DNA of 64,000 nucleotides from Ignatzschineria indica (GTDB lineage Bacteria; Pseudomonadota; Gammaproteobacteria; Cardiobacteriales; Wohlfahrtiimonadaceae): assembly GCF_003121925.1 (NCBI RefSeq), contig NZ_QEWR01000003.1, positions 62,001 through 126,000 of the forward strand, given 5' to 3'. The position numbers were made by a program, and so were the translations under genes. The notes below the pieces were generated by a model. It saw only the letters and a list, made by a program, of their open reading frames with translations. It was not told the origin of the DNA and did not search any database. This document shows positions 21,782 to 31,240 of the stretch, piece after piece; the stretch's first letter is position 1, and the number at the start of each line of letters is the position of its first letter.

Positions 21782-21784
21782 CTA

Positions 21785-22282
21785 CTATTCTCCAAACTTT
21801 TCTGGCATATCTTCATTAATCAATTCGTGAAGTGGATCGATGGCTCGTTCAAACACATCAGCATTTCTTTCAAAGAATTCATGCTCTTGCATTAAATTGA
21901 GTTCCATCACTTCTAGTTCTGCTGTGACGATATAAAGAACATTCTCTTCATTAGTCACTGAAAACGGGTTATCAGGATTCGTGAACCGCGCCTTCATGTC
22001 CTTTACTTCGTCGTCAAATAAAAGCGGGGTGAGAAAAAATCCCCACCCCGCGTCTGCCCCCACTAGCTCAAAAACAAAAAACCGAAAGTCTTTCATATCA
22101 ACTCTCGGTATTTTCCATTTCACTTGTACTTTTGTTGTGATCGACTTGCTTCGCCGTCGGTGCCTTGCTCTACCGCTTTCCATTTTTGTGCGATAGAAGG
22201 CATTGCTGGGAGCGTATGAATACTCCATAAATGGACAAGGTAATCGCTCTGGCCACTTATAAAGAGCCCTCTTATTACTCAT
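21785..22282 (-). CDS. Phage tail-region hypothetical protein
   Basis: A 165-residue protein between the J-like tip protein and the tail fibre. It is not recognised. Notable are a basic patch (RARHRRRSKSITTK) and a beta-rich middle (VQVKWKIPRVDMKDFRFFVFELVGADAGWGFFLTPLLF). Tight spacing (3 bases to the fibre gene, 11 bases to J) shows that it belongs to the tail operon. Confidence 0.7.
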   Translation of the reverse strand: MSNKRALYKWPERLPCPFMEYSYAPSNAFYRTKMESGRARHRRRSKSITTKVQVKWKIPRVDMKDFRFFVFELVGADAGWGFFLTPLLFDDEVKDMKARFTNPDNPFSVTNEENVLYIVTAELEVMELNLMQEHEFFERNADVFERAIDPLHELINEDMPEKFGE

Positions 22283-22293
22283 AAAGCACTCCT

Positions 22294-25200
22294 TTAATAG
22301 ATCATATAATTAATAGCTGATTCACTTCGATCTCCGGAACTATCGATTGCATAGGCTTTGAATTCAACTTGTTTCTCTTTCGGTACCTCCTCAGGATCAA
22401 TAATTGCTTCAGATTCAAATTGCCTAGTGATTGTAGCTTCCTGTCCTTTTAATAGAGCGCCCGTCCAAATAACAATCCCATCTTGTTCAATGAAGTAGCT
22501 TATTGCCGTATCAAGATCAACCCCCATGATTGTGATATCTGCATAGACTGGATTATTACCTCTTTTATCAACTCGTAATCCCGGTCTAGTTTTACTTATT
22601 GCAGATTCATCTGGCGTGACCTCCCCAACCCATACAAACCACTCGCCCACATAGGTACCAATGACTCTTGCACGAATAAATATTTGTCCGCCAAATGGAA
22701 GCTTGCTAGTGAATAATGGCGTTTCCCCTTTATATAGAGCTTCCCACTCTGCAGCTACCCCTACACGAACCTCGAATTCATATTCCAAAGCTCCCCTAGC
22801 CTGATTACAAGACACTTCAAAAATGTTTCGTTGGATTGATTTCTTAACTCTGATCCATGTAACTGCTAATACTTCTTCGATGTCATCATGCGGAGGAACA
22901 ATAATCGGCATTTCTAACTCATTCTCAGCATTGTGAGGATAATCATCATAGATAACACCACTTAGAGATACTTGATTGTTACTACCTGGAACAACGCCTG
23001 TAATAACAAGTTTTCTACCTATGCGCTCGGTGTTACCAAAGATATAATGAGTTGGTTCACACCAACTACCATCGCTTAAATTAGGTTGACCTTTTTCATC
23101 TAAAGGCAAATCTGGAATAATTCCGCTAGTTGCTGAACGTCTTTTAATAGCATAAGTTCCTAATACGCTACCATCTCTTGCTCTAAGACAAATAACATTA
23201 TTACCACTCCACTCAAGCTCTTCACTGGTGTGGATTACATTACCATTAAAATGTTGAATTCTTCCCGTAGATCCCCATTCGGGATTATCATAAGAAACTA
23301 AAACTTCATTACCATAGCTAACAGACATTCCTTCAAGCTCAGTACTCCAGCTGAGAAACTCTCTCTGTACTCTATGCATCGCTGCTCTATGAATGCCTTC
23401 TCTCCACGCTTGTTGTGGACTAGTAATTGAATGCATCGCAATCCTCATAGGTTTTAACATCTTACTATCAGGTAAAGCGCATATCATATCTGCAGACTTC
23501 CAAGAAACAGGATCTGTATACTCAACGATTATATGATCAGCTTCCCCTGTTTTAGGGAAAACATACTGCGTTTGATAACTATCTTTTACAATATTTTCAG
23601 GAGTAAACATTTGTGTTGGCGCTATTCTCGGCTCATTTCTTACAAAATCAATGATACCCGCAACATAAATAGGCTTAGCTCTACCTACTTCTAAAACTCT
23701 TGTTAAAGCTTCCCAAACTGTCAGTTGTTCAGTGAAATACCCATCAAAAAAATCGGAGCGGCCATACCAGATGCGATCAAGTCTCTCGAGCTCTTTCAAG
23801 TTAATTCGACTATCCTTAAGCCCTCTTCCATACTCTTTGTTTCTCAGAATATCTGCTGCAGCCCAAGCAATTGACCTTGTAGGTTGCTTAACCCATTCAG
23901 TACCATTAAAGACAGGCAAAATTCTAGTGGCAATAACATTTACTCGTCTTGCAATGCTATTGTTTAAATTATTACTTGATCTTATTTTTACAGCTAACAT
24001 TGTCACATTTCCATAATAATGCTTATTTGGCATATATGATCGCAATCCAACCCACTGAATTTCATCACTAATTCTTGTTGAGTTATTAGCTGCTGTAGCC
24101 CTGCCAACACGGACTTCATATCGTCCTTTAGGTACTTTAAATGTATAACTCAACGGGATAGCATCAATAGTTCCAGCATGAATCCAGATTCCTGTATTAA
24201 AAAAATCTTTAGTTGCAGATCTAAAAGCCCTATAAATTATACTGGTGTTATTTTTAGGTATTTCCCGTGTCTCTTTGGTAAGGCTAAACCAGTCTCCCGC
24301 AGGTTGATTGCTATCATCAACAAGTCTAGCTTGTGCAATAAAACCCACACTTCTAGTAGTAGGATTCCCATTATCATCCATATAGGCTAGTCCACGAGGA
24401 AGGTAAATATCAATTCCTATAGTGTCAGTTTGAGCCCCAAGCGGAGTTGCAATGAACCCACCTTTAAATTGAATGTTTGCAGTCAACTCCGAATATACTG
24501 TTGTTTTTTCATAAGTAGGCTCCCAATAATCACTTGATGGGGGTCTCCCTTTTTTATCATTTATCGCTTTAGATGTCGTTCTTTCCCGATAGCCAACAAT
24601 ATGTTCATTACCATTTTCAGAACCTTCAAGCTTCAAGCCTTGTACTTCTGGTGCCGTATAAACATTATCAGGAAATAAATCTACTTTCTCATTCGGTCCA
24701 TAAACTTTATATTCAATATCGTCATAATTATCGAATGGGGTATTTTCAATATATAACTCTTCAATATCAGCCTCTCCCTGAGTTACGATAAATAATTGAT
24801 ACAGATAAACCCCATCACCAGACATTTCGTTATATGGTTGCGCCGCTAAATCAAGATAAATCCTTCTACGCCCATACAACGTTGCGATAGGAGCTCCCGC
24901 TTTTGCTTGATTTGACTGCGGCCCAATAAAATTGACTTGCTTTGCTTGTGCTCCATCATTATTAAAACCGCCTCCCAACTGAGGTGCCGGCAATAATGCA
25001 TTCACCAGCAGTGACCCACCTATCATGATTCCTGCCTGCATTGCAGCTGTTCCGAAAGCTCCAAATCCAGCAAGAGGCGGTACATAAATCGCTGCGACCA
25101 TCACCGCAACCATTAAAACAAGTCGAAGAGGATTACTACCCCCACCACCACCTTTTAAGTGAGGAGGAAGCGCAATAAGAACCATTAAGTTATCAGCACC

Positions 25201-25401
25201 AACTAGCTGATCCCAATCTTTCTCGAGTTTATAATCCCCATCTACAGAAACAACAAAGACACTATTTCTAGTGCCTTTCTCATCTATTACCCCTTGCTTT
25301 TTTAACAGCTCTCGAATTGATGTTGGCTCTGTTAATTTATAAAAGTTAGGATTTAGAGCCGGTCTAAATGGGTCTTGCAACTCAACAATATTTTTATCCA
25401 T
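22294..25401 (-). CDS. Host-specificity (tail tip) protein, lambda J-like
   Basis: A 1035-residue tip attachment protein that contacts the host receptor. The first about 85 residues look like the ubiquitin-like tail assembly domain of lambda I (IRELLKKQGV...VVSVDGDYKLEKDWDQLVGADNLMVLIALPPHLKGGGGG). A glycine-rich hydrophobic stretch follows (about 95-135), then the J core with GPQSNQAKAGAPIATLYGRRRIYLDLAAQPYNEMSGDGVYLYQLFIVTQGEADIEELYI, and C-terminal fibronectin-like repeats. So I- and J-type parts are fused. Overlaps the NlpC/P60 gene by 8 bases. Confidence 0.88.
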   Translation of the reverse strand: MDKNIVELQDPFRPALNPNFYKLTEPTSIRELLKKQGVIDEKGTRNSVFVVSVDGDYKLEKDWDQLVGADNLMVLIALPPHLKGGGGGSNPLRLVLMVAVMVAAIYVPPLAGFGAFGTAAMQAGIMIGGSLLVNALLPAPQLGGGFNNDGAQAKQVNFIGPQSNQAKAGAPIATLYGRRRIYLDLAAQPYNEMSGDGVYLYQLFIVTQGEADIEELYIENTPFDNYDDIEYKVYGPNEKVDLFPDNVYTAPEVQGLKLEGSENGNEHIVGYRERTTSKAINDKKGRPPSSDYWEPTYEKTTVYSELTANIQFKGGFIATPLGAQTDTIGIDIYLPRGLAYMDDNGNPTTRSVGFIAQARLVDDSNQPAGDWFSLTKETREIPKNNTSIIYRAFRSATKDFFNTGIWIHAGTIDAIPLSYTFKVPKGRYEVRVGRATAANNSTRISDEIQWVGLRSYMPNKHYYGNVTMLAVKIRSSNNLNNSIARRVNVIATRILPVFNGTEWVKQPTRSIAWAAADILRNKEYGRGLKDSRINLKELERLDRIWYGRSDFFDGYFTEQLTVWEALTRVLEVGRAKPIYVAGIIDFVRNEPRIAPTQMFTPENIVKDSYQTQYVFPKTGEADHIIVEYTDPVSWKSADMICALPDSKMLKPMRIAMHSITSPQQAWREGIHRAAMHRVQREFLSWSTELEGMSVSYGNEVLVSYDNPEWGSTGRIQHFNGNVIHTSEELEWSGNNVICLRARDGSVLGTYAIKRRSATSGIIPDLPLDEKGQPNLSDGSWCEPTHYIFGNTERIGRKLVITGVVPGSNNQVSLSGVIYDDYPHNAENELEMPIIVPPHDDIEEVLAVTWIRVKKSIQRNIFEVSCNQARGALEYEFEVRVGVAAEWEALYKGETPLFTSKLPFGGQIFIRARVIGTYVGEWFVWVGEVTPDESAISKTRPGLRVDKRGNNPVYADITIMGVDLDTAISYFIEQDGIVIWTGALLKGQEATITRQFESEAIIDPEEVPKEKQVEFKAYAIDSSGDRSESAINYMIY

Positions 25402-25816
25402 TTTTAAACCTATAAAATTTTAAATTTGCATAAAGAGAAGCTCTTAACTCATGTTCTTTTTGCCAAAGAACGCCATTGCCTCGCTCACAATGAAGAACGC
25501 CGCCGCCCTCAAAATCCAACCAAACACCGCAATGAGGGTCATTACCTGAGCGCATTAATACCCCACAGCCATGGAAGGGCCTATCAATCATTTCCCAATT
25601 ACCAGACTTCATCTGTTTACTATAAAGTTCAGCTAACGGATCACCAAGACTCGTCTTGGGCAAATTAATTCCAAAAAATCGCCTCTGTACATCTCTAAGC
25701 AACCCCCAGCAATTAAACTTATTATTTTCACCATTTGCATTATCACCATATCGGTAGTTAGTGACGTAATAAACGACATCACTAGGTGTTATAAGAGAGT
25801 GTTGGAAATCTGTCAT
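25394..25816 (-). CDS. NlpC/P60-like tail peptidase (lambda K-like)
   Basis: A 140-residue protein with the cysteine-peptidase signature NCWGLLRDVQRRFFG (catalytic Cys about 36) and a downstream HCGVWLDF (His about 95). Tail K-like proteins of this kind open peptidoglycan during DNA entry. Start at 25816 after a GAGG site, overlapping the DUF1833 gene by 34 bases. Confidence 0.8.
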   Translation of the reverse strand: MTDFQHSLITPSDVVYYVTNYRYGDNANGENNKFNCWGLLRDVQRRFFGINLPKTSLGDPLAELYSKQMKSGNWEMIDRPFHGCGVLMRSGNDPHCGVWLDFEGGGVLHCERGNGVLWQKEHELRASLYANLKFYRFKNG

Positions 25817-26309
25817 GTATATACCTCGTCAATGGAAATGCTGCGTGAAATACATCTTCAACATTTGCTGTTAATTGAATTTGATAGTTGTTTGCAGTAG
25901 CATCCAAAACTTCCATTTCAATGGGAACTTTCATCTGTGGTCCCGCATCTAAAGAGCTATCAAGATATGGTCTGAAAACAACCTTTACAGGATCTTCCCT
26001 CTTTACTGCCTCACTAATATGATTCGTTATCTCACGACTAACATTATCAAAAGTTAATTGAATCTCAGGAATTGTTCCCTCTTCAACTTTTGGTAAACTG
26101 AGCTCCCAAGGTGCTCCAATAAACTCAACCATTTCCCCAGGATTAGTGTCAGCCTCATCTTCTAGCTTTGCGATTATATTATCGTTACCTTGAACTAATC
26201 TAATCGGCACTTCAAAAGCCGGATGATTTATCTCAATAGTGTAATAAATAATTTCGTGACCAGGTGCTGATGCAAAAGCCTCCTGCATTGCTTCTTCAAA
26301 TGTTGCCAT
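25782..26309 (-). CDS. DUF1833 minor tail protein
   Basis: A 175-residue protein with the DUF1833 pattern: HEIIYYTIEINHPAFEVPIRLVQG, EMVEFIGAPWELSLPKVEEGTIPEIQLTFDNVSREI and VVFRPYL. DUF1833 proteins sit between tape measure and tail peptidase in many siphoviruses, presumably as part of the tail tip. Here the PARIS-like gene pair has been inserted between it and the tape measure gene. A GGGAG site precedes the start. Confidence 0.85.
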   Translation of the reverse strand: MATFEEAMQEAFASAPGHEIIYYTIEINHPAFEVPIRLVQGNDNIIAKLEDEADTNPGEMVEFIGAPWELSLPKVEEGTIPEIQLTFDNVSREITNHISEAVKREDPVKVVFRPYLDSSLDAGPQMKVPIEMEVLDATANNYQIQLTANVEDVFHAAFPLTRYIHDRFPTLSYNT

Positions 26310-26328
26310 TTATTTCTCCCATAAAAAA

Positions 26329-26346
26329 AGCCCGCAAATGCGAGCT
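26329..26346 (-). terminator. Terminator of the ATPase/DUF4435 cassette
   Basis: AGCTCGC-ATTT-GCGGGCT on the minus strand (one G-U pair) followed by seven T, located about 20 bases after the DUF4435 gene and directly before DUF1833. Closely similar hairpins follow other accessory cassettes at 31931 and 33791. Confidence 0.88.
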
Positions 26347-26368
26347 ATGTAATCCAATGTAGTCCAAC

Positions 26369-27343
26369 TTAATGCAAAAGATGGTTTTCTACTGTTGCTT
26401 TTACTTTGTTAGATAAATGCTTCATCCCAACATTATCCTTTGATAAATTTGCCATCATTAAGTAGGTATTTAAAACATAACTGCTGTTTATTAAGGAATG
26501 CCTATGTTTCAACTCACCATCTATCATGTGCTTTTTGTCATCAAACAGCATTGTTACAATTTCTGTTTCTCTACTCTTGATATAACTCTTTAATTTCTTA
26601 CATAAAGAACTCACTGTATCCATCAGAGCATGCCCTCTTACATAAAGATAAGATTCAGAAGTGTCTATACCTTTCTCTTTTAATATCTCACATAATAAAA
26701 CTGGAGCATCCCTGTCATCTACTTTAAATAAAGAATCTTTATCACCATCTATAAATCTATCAATTACATCACTCGTAGATAAGTCGCACAACTTGAAACT
26801 CTCAACTAAATTTTCAGGACTATTCATACTATCCACATCAGAGAATAGAGCAGTTATCTTTGATAGTTCTTGATAACATAAAAAGGAATACCTATTCATA
26901 AAATCATCAAAATCAAAATTTAAATACTCATAGTTTTGGTTTAATTGATTTATAAACTTCTTTACGATACTTTTATCTAGAATAATTCCTTCAATGCTAT
27001 ATACATAAGTGTCAAAAATAAAAGGGCTATCAAATTTTTCAACTTCAAACCCGACAATCCTATCTAAATCTGCATCAATAGCAATCATTTGCCCCGCATG
27101 CAATTTTCCTTCTTCAAGTAATTTTAATAACCCTCTTCTTCCGGAACTCTGACCATACGTAACTACCTCAAAATACTCTGCAAATCCAAGTGTGCTAAGT
27201 ATCTTCTTCCAATGGTCTTTGTCATAGGTAGCCTCAACATATAACAATGTCCTTGCAACTCCATCCTTGGCAGACATGGTCTGCGAAGAATTAAGATAAT
27301 CCGGATTATTCAAAAATTCATCAAAAGTTCTTGGACTAGTCAT
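26369..27343 (-). CDS. DUF4435/TOPRIM protein, AriB-like (PARIS-like defence)
   Basis: A 324-residue protein with a TOPRIM-type acid triad: E37 in LLYVEATYD, and D90-A-D92 in MIAIDADLDRIVG, preceded by the glycine/basic segment YGQSSGRRGLLKLL. This is the layout of DUF4435 proteins, which pair with an ABC-type ATPase in PARIS (AriB with AriA), where phage anti-restriction proteins release AriB to act as a toxic nuclease. The gene overlaps its ATPase partner by 8 bases, which supports a two-gene unit. The PARIS identity rests on domain pairing, not on a database search; a different OLD-like ATPase/TOPRIM pair is the alternative. Confidence 0.72.
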   Translation of the reverse strand: MTSPRTFDEFLNNPDYLNSSQTMSAKDGVARTLLYVEATYDKDHWKKILSTLGFAEYFEVVTYGQSSGRRGLLKLLEEGKLHAGQMIAIDADLDRIVGFEVEKFDSPFIFDTYVYSIEGIILDKSIVKKFINQLNQNYEYLNFDFDDFMNRYSFLCYQELSKITALFSDVDSMNSPENLVESFKLCDLSTSDVIDRFIDGDKDSLFKVDDRDAPVLLCEILKEKGIDTSESYLYVRGHALMDTVSSLCKKLKSYIKSRETEIVTMLFDDKKHMIDGELKHRHSLINSSYVLNTYLMMANLSKDNVGMKHLSNKVKATVENHLLH

Positions 27344-28355
27344 TGTTAGAGCTGATCTCCCTTATATCAACATAGGAGTCTCTCCAGCCTTTCATAACCA
27401 AAGCCGGACTATGTGTCGCCACTATGATTTGACTATAATTATTTATCTTTCTGATTTCTTCTAATAACTTACTCTGCCAATTAAGATGTAATGATATCTC
27501 TGGCTCATCCATTAATATCAAATCATGCTTTTGTGCAGCAGCCAATGCAACATTAATCAAAATATATGTAATTTGTCGCTCACCAGCTGAAAGATCTTGA
27601 AGAGTTAATTGCTTACCTTTTTTATTATAAAACTTTATCGTAGAGTCAGTTATAACGACCTTTTTAGAAATATCCTCAAAAAAATTATTAAATACTCTCT
27701 CCAAGCCGCTTATGCTTTCCTTATTTTTTTGAGAACCAATAAATAACTCAAAAGATCTTCTTACTTCTTCATCAAAATAGTTGGTTTTAACCCCTGTACT
27801 ATCTTTGAACTCTCTAGAGAGATTTGCTAAAAGATCAACTGTAGAAATTGATGTAATGCTCATTCTAGGCTCATGCTTTAAAAATTCTCGTTCGAAAGTA
27901 TCAACTTTAGATATATCTTTCAAATTCACATCTAGCTTTACTAAATGAGCTCCATACGCCTCTTTAACTGCATCAAAAAATTTAGGTAGCAACATTTTCT
28001 TTAATGCTTCTTCCGCTCCTTTTTCAAATTGAGCTTTATTTCCTTTTGATATTTTACTGGAATATTGATCAAGAATTTTCTGAAACTCTTTTATTTCGAA
28101 AAAGTTAGCATCTAAGCTAATTGACTCATAAATATCGCGATTAGTACTTATTTTTACTGATGAATACAACGACCTACTAATAAAATCAGTTCCTGTCATC
28201 ATATCTCGAATTAGCTGCAATATCGTTGTCTTGCCAACACCATTATCCCCAACTAAAATAGTTGTATCTTGTTTTTGGGGTATTTCCCAATTGATAGATA
28301 CATCATTAAATAAGTCTAATATTTCTATACTTTTTATGTGTGTTTTTTCTTTCAT
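27336..28355 (-). CDS. ABC-type AAA ATPase, AriA-like (PARIS-like defence)
   Basis: A 339-residue SMC/ABC-class ATPase: Walker A GDNGVGKT (36-43), a helical insertion (about 60-235), signature motif LSAGERQ, Walker B DLILMDEPEISLHL, and the H-loop IIVATHSPALV. Followed with an 8-base overlap by the DUF4435 gene, as ariA is followed by ariB in PARIS. It is shorter than I expect for AriA, so this may be a divergent subtype. It lies on the tail-operon strand but has its own upstream region with a near-perfect palindrome (28425-28452). Confidence 0.72.
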   Translation of the reverse strand: MKEKTHIKSIEILDLFNDVSINWEIPQKQDTTILVGDNGVGKTTILQLIRDMMTGTDFISRSLYSSVKISTNRDIYESISLDANFFEIKEFQKILDQYSSKISKGNKAQFEKGAEEALKKMLLPKFFDAVKEAYGAHLVKLDVNLKDISKVDTFEREFLKHEPRMSITSISTVDLLANLSREFKDSTGVKTNYFDEEVRRSFELFIGSQKNKESISGLERVFNNFFEDISKKVVITDSTIKFYNKKGKQLTLQDLSAGERQITYILINVALAAAQKHDLILMDEPEISLHLNWQSKLLEEIRKINNYSQIIVATHSPALVMKGWRDSYVDIREISSNND

Positions 28356-28424
28356 AATATTAGAGACTTACTTCCTTAAATATAAAATAAAGTTTTTTGA
28401 GCTATAGGAGCCCAGACTGTAATA

Positions 28425-28452
28425 ATTCTAACAAGTATATACTAGTTAGAAT
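28425..28452. promoter_or_regulatory. 28-bp near-perfect palindrome upstream of the ATPase gene
   Basis: The arms ATTCTAAC and GTTAGAAT flank the palindromic centre AGTATATACT; only one base pair position breaks symmetry (26 of 28 bases). It lies about 70 bp before the ATPase start codon, in a 140-bp spacer. AT-rich and without a T run, so it resembles an operator more than a terminator. No regulator gene is visible next to it. Confidence 0.65.
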
Positions 28453-28495
28453 ATTCATGTAATAGCTAGCCTCTCTATATATCAGTGCTCATAAA

Positions 28496-31240
28496 TTACC
28501 TTACCTGCTTTCTTAATCCCCAATTTGATTCCATGGCTCTAGAAAACGGCCCTCCGCTCGACATATCTTTTTGCAAAGCATTAGTCACGCCATTAATAAT
28601 CACATCTAAAATAGGCATACCGTTTTCATCAGATCTTTGCCTTGTTTCGACTTCTGCCGGAGAGTTATTTACAATATTTACAGTAATTGGAGTACTGACT
28701 TTAGTGGCTAATCCGCCTCGTAAGCTTTCGAGGGTTGCATCAAGCTTTGCTGAAGTATTAGCAGTAACAACTCGCTCCCCTTTTTCAAGAAGCCAAGTAC
28801 CCGTTTCCGGAACTTTATCAAGCCCACTATGAGCCATCCCTTTAAGTCCCGTTGCTGCAATAACTCCTGCATTAGCTAAGCCAATACCTTTGACCATAGC
28901 CCCTACAGACATACCCATAATTGGGTCTGGGTATGCTGCAAGTGCCTTTGCTCCTGCCTCATTCGCGCTAACTATTGCATTTGCGAAAGAGGCAGCTTTA
29001 TTAGTAAGGAACATGGCTTTATAAATAGCTCCTGATTCTATACCGGCTTCACGTAAAGCGCTCAGTGAATCTGATGTAAGATTCACTCCAAGATTGAGCA
29101 GCTCTTGATTCATCTCTCCTTCAAACTGAGATCTGCGCTCTCGATATTGCTCCTCTAACTCTTCTCTCCGCTGCAAAGACTCCGCAAGTGCGCTCTCCTC
29201 ATTACCATAAGCTAATTCTAACTTTTGCAATTGCTCTTCACGCCAAGCATCAAGCTGAGCCATATTTTCACCAATACGCGCCAATTGAGCAGTAAGAGTA
29301 TCTCCACCACTACCCATATCAGGCATATCAGTACTCATTGATTCATAAGCAGATCGACGAACTGCAAGAATATCCTCCTCAGACGCGCCATACCGCTTCA
29401 AGATATCTAGATTTTTAGCAAGCTCTTGCCCTCTTCTCTCTTCATCAGAAAGAGTGCCCTCCATTACCTTTCGATATTCTGCTGCAATGTCGATAGATTT
29501 AGTGGAAATTCTCAAAGATCGCTCTTTTGCGTCTTGTTCTGCGAATGCAGCCCTAACAGCTTTTAGCTCGGCAGTCTCTTCACCATCATCACCTTTAAGA
29601 TAATCGTATTTAGTAGTTTTTCTTAATTCATACTCAAAAACTGCTGAATTAGTTTTTAATCCCATTCTTGCAGTCTGATCTTCAATTTTTGCAATCAAGT
29701 CATCAAATTGATCATTAACACCACTTAAGTCACTAACGCTTGTTGTTCCTAGTCTTTTCATATGGCCAATCACCATCTGAATTTTCTCGGAAGTTTCATC
29801 TATTTTTTGATTTGTTGTATCAATTTCCCCGCCCAGCCGTATCTCTTCGATAGTCATTCTAGCAATCGCATCACTAACTCTATCTACCTGTGAATTACTT
29901 AAATGCTTCCTACGTTCTGGGTTCTCAAGTTTATCCCTAGCATCCTCAAGATTAGCTGCTAGTTTTTGATACTCCTCTTTCTCTCCTTGTAGTTTTTCTT
30001 TTAAATTATCCAAATGGATATCAAAATCAAGCTTCTTTGCGTTGGCTTGTCTCATTGTTAGTTTTGAAATCACTTGTTCCAAATCATCAAGCGACATCGC
30101 CAATTCATCACTGCTGATTTTTGTTTTATCTTGAGAGCTTTTTAGTGCTAAGAATGATAGAGAGGTTAAAATAGCAATACCTAGCGGCCCCCCAAGAGCG
30201 CCAAGAGCAATTCTCAATCCGTTTACTGCCACTGTTTTAGTGCCAATAGCAATAGCGGCAGTTTTAGAAGCTCCCCCCACTCTTTTTGCGGCAGTAGCAT
30301 TTATTATTTGAGCGGCTGAATTTAATCCAAAAGCAATGGTATTTGCTGCTATTTTGCTTGTTAAAGTCACGCCAAAAGTAATCGCTAAAGCCTTAATAGC
30401 TATTCCAAGATTATCAACTACAACCCTTGCTGTTTCTAAGTGCTCTTCAATATCCTCTAAGGATATTGAATTTAAATAGGATTCTATGTCAGGCAAAAAT
30501 TCAGAAAGTATCTGTAAGGAAAGATTACCAAACGCGCCTTTCATCTCTCCTATCTTGCCAAGAACAACATCTGCTGATTTTGCCATTTCTGTAGAATACA
30601 CATATCCTAACCGCTCGGCTCTATTAGTTAATTCAGCTATTTCATCCTTACTTAGTTGAAACATATTAATAAGTCCACGAGCGGAATCTCCAGCTATATT
30701 CTGTAAAGATCTTAATTGCTCTCCTCGTGACAACCCCTCCATCGCCTTGCTAATAGCTAAAATTCTTTCTTCCAAAGGAAGATTTAACAGCTCTTTTGCA
30801 TTAAGACCTAAACGCTTTAAAGTATCTGCAGCTGACCCCTTACCATTAACAGCCGCGCCTAACCTTGAATTCAATCTAAGCATAGAGGAATCAAGGGATT
30901 GGATATCTGATCCCGTCTGAACTGCAATATAGCGAAATGTCGTCAGTTCTTCAGTAGTAAGTCCTATTTTCTCAGCAAACACTCCAGCGCTTGCTGCTGC
31001 TTGAACGCTTCCTCTAATCCAATTATCAAATGCCGATACAGTTAAAGTTAATCCGATCAAGCCGGCAATATTTCTAAGCGTGTTGCCCATTGATTTAACG
31101 CTCTTTTCTACCTCTCGAATAGAACGTTGCATCTTCCGAGTTTCTGCTTTTGTTGCTCGCTCTGCCTGCGTAAAACCGTTAACCCAGCCCCCCATCTGAG
31201 CGACTAGATCCAGTGTTAAAGTACCTAAGCTATTGCTCAT
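28496..31240 (-). CDS. Phage tail tape measure protein
   Basis: This protein sets tail length and is threaded inside the tail tube. From the ATG at 31240 it has 914 residues. The N-terminus is typical (GTLTLDLVAQMGGWVNGFTQAERATKAETRKMQRSIREVEKSV), followed by long amphipathic helices, hydrophobic segments (about 310-380) and the common C-terminal AHSGLDKVPETGTWLLEKGERVV. I chose 31240 rather than the ATG four codons upstream because it gives an ATGA overlap with the upstream T-like frame. Confidence 0.92.
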   Translation of the reverse strand: MSNSLGTLTLDLVAQMGGWVNGFTQAERATKAETRKMQRSIREVEKSVKSMGNTLRNIAGLIGLTLTVSAFDNWIRGSVQAAASAGVFAEKIGLTTEELTTFRYIAVQTGSDIQSLDSSMLRLNSRLGAAVNGKGSAADTLKRLGLNAKELLNLPLEERILAISKAMEGLSRGEQLRSLQNIAGDSARGLINMFQLSKDEIAELTNRAERLGYVYSTEMAKSADVVLGKIGEMKGAFGNLSLQILSEFLPDIESYLNSISLEDIEEHLETARVVVDNLGIAIKALAITFGVTLTSKIAANTIAFGLNSAAQIINATAAKRVGGASKTAAIAIGTKTVAVNGLRIALGALGGPLGIAILTSLSFLALKSSQDKTKISSDELAMSLDDLEQVISKLTMRQANAKKLDFDIHLDNLKEKLQGEKEEYQKLAANLEDARDKLENPERRKHLSNSQVDRVSDAIARMTIEEIRLGGEIDTTNQKIDETSEKIQMVIGHMKRLGTTSVSDLSGVNDQFDDLIAKIEDQTARMGLKTNSAVFEYELRKTTKYDYLKGDDGEETAELKAVRAAFAEQDAKERSLRISTKSIDIAAEYRKVMEGTLSDEERRGQELAKNLDILKRYGASEEDILAVRRSAYESMSTDMPDMGSGGDTLTAQLARIGENMAQLDAWREEQLQKLELAYGNEESALAESLQRREELEEQYRERRSQFEGEMNQELLNLGVNLTSDSLSALREAGIESGAIYKAMFLTNKAASFANAIVSANEAGAKALAAYPDPIMGMSVGAMVKGIGLANAGVIAATGLKGMAHSGLDKVPETGTWLLEKGERVVTANTSAKLDATLESLRGGLATKVSTPITVNIVNNSPAEVETRQRSDENGMPILDVIINGVTNALQKDMSSGGPFSRAMESNWGLRKQVR

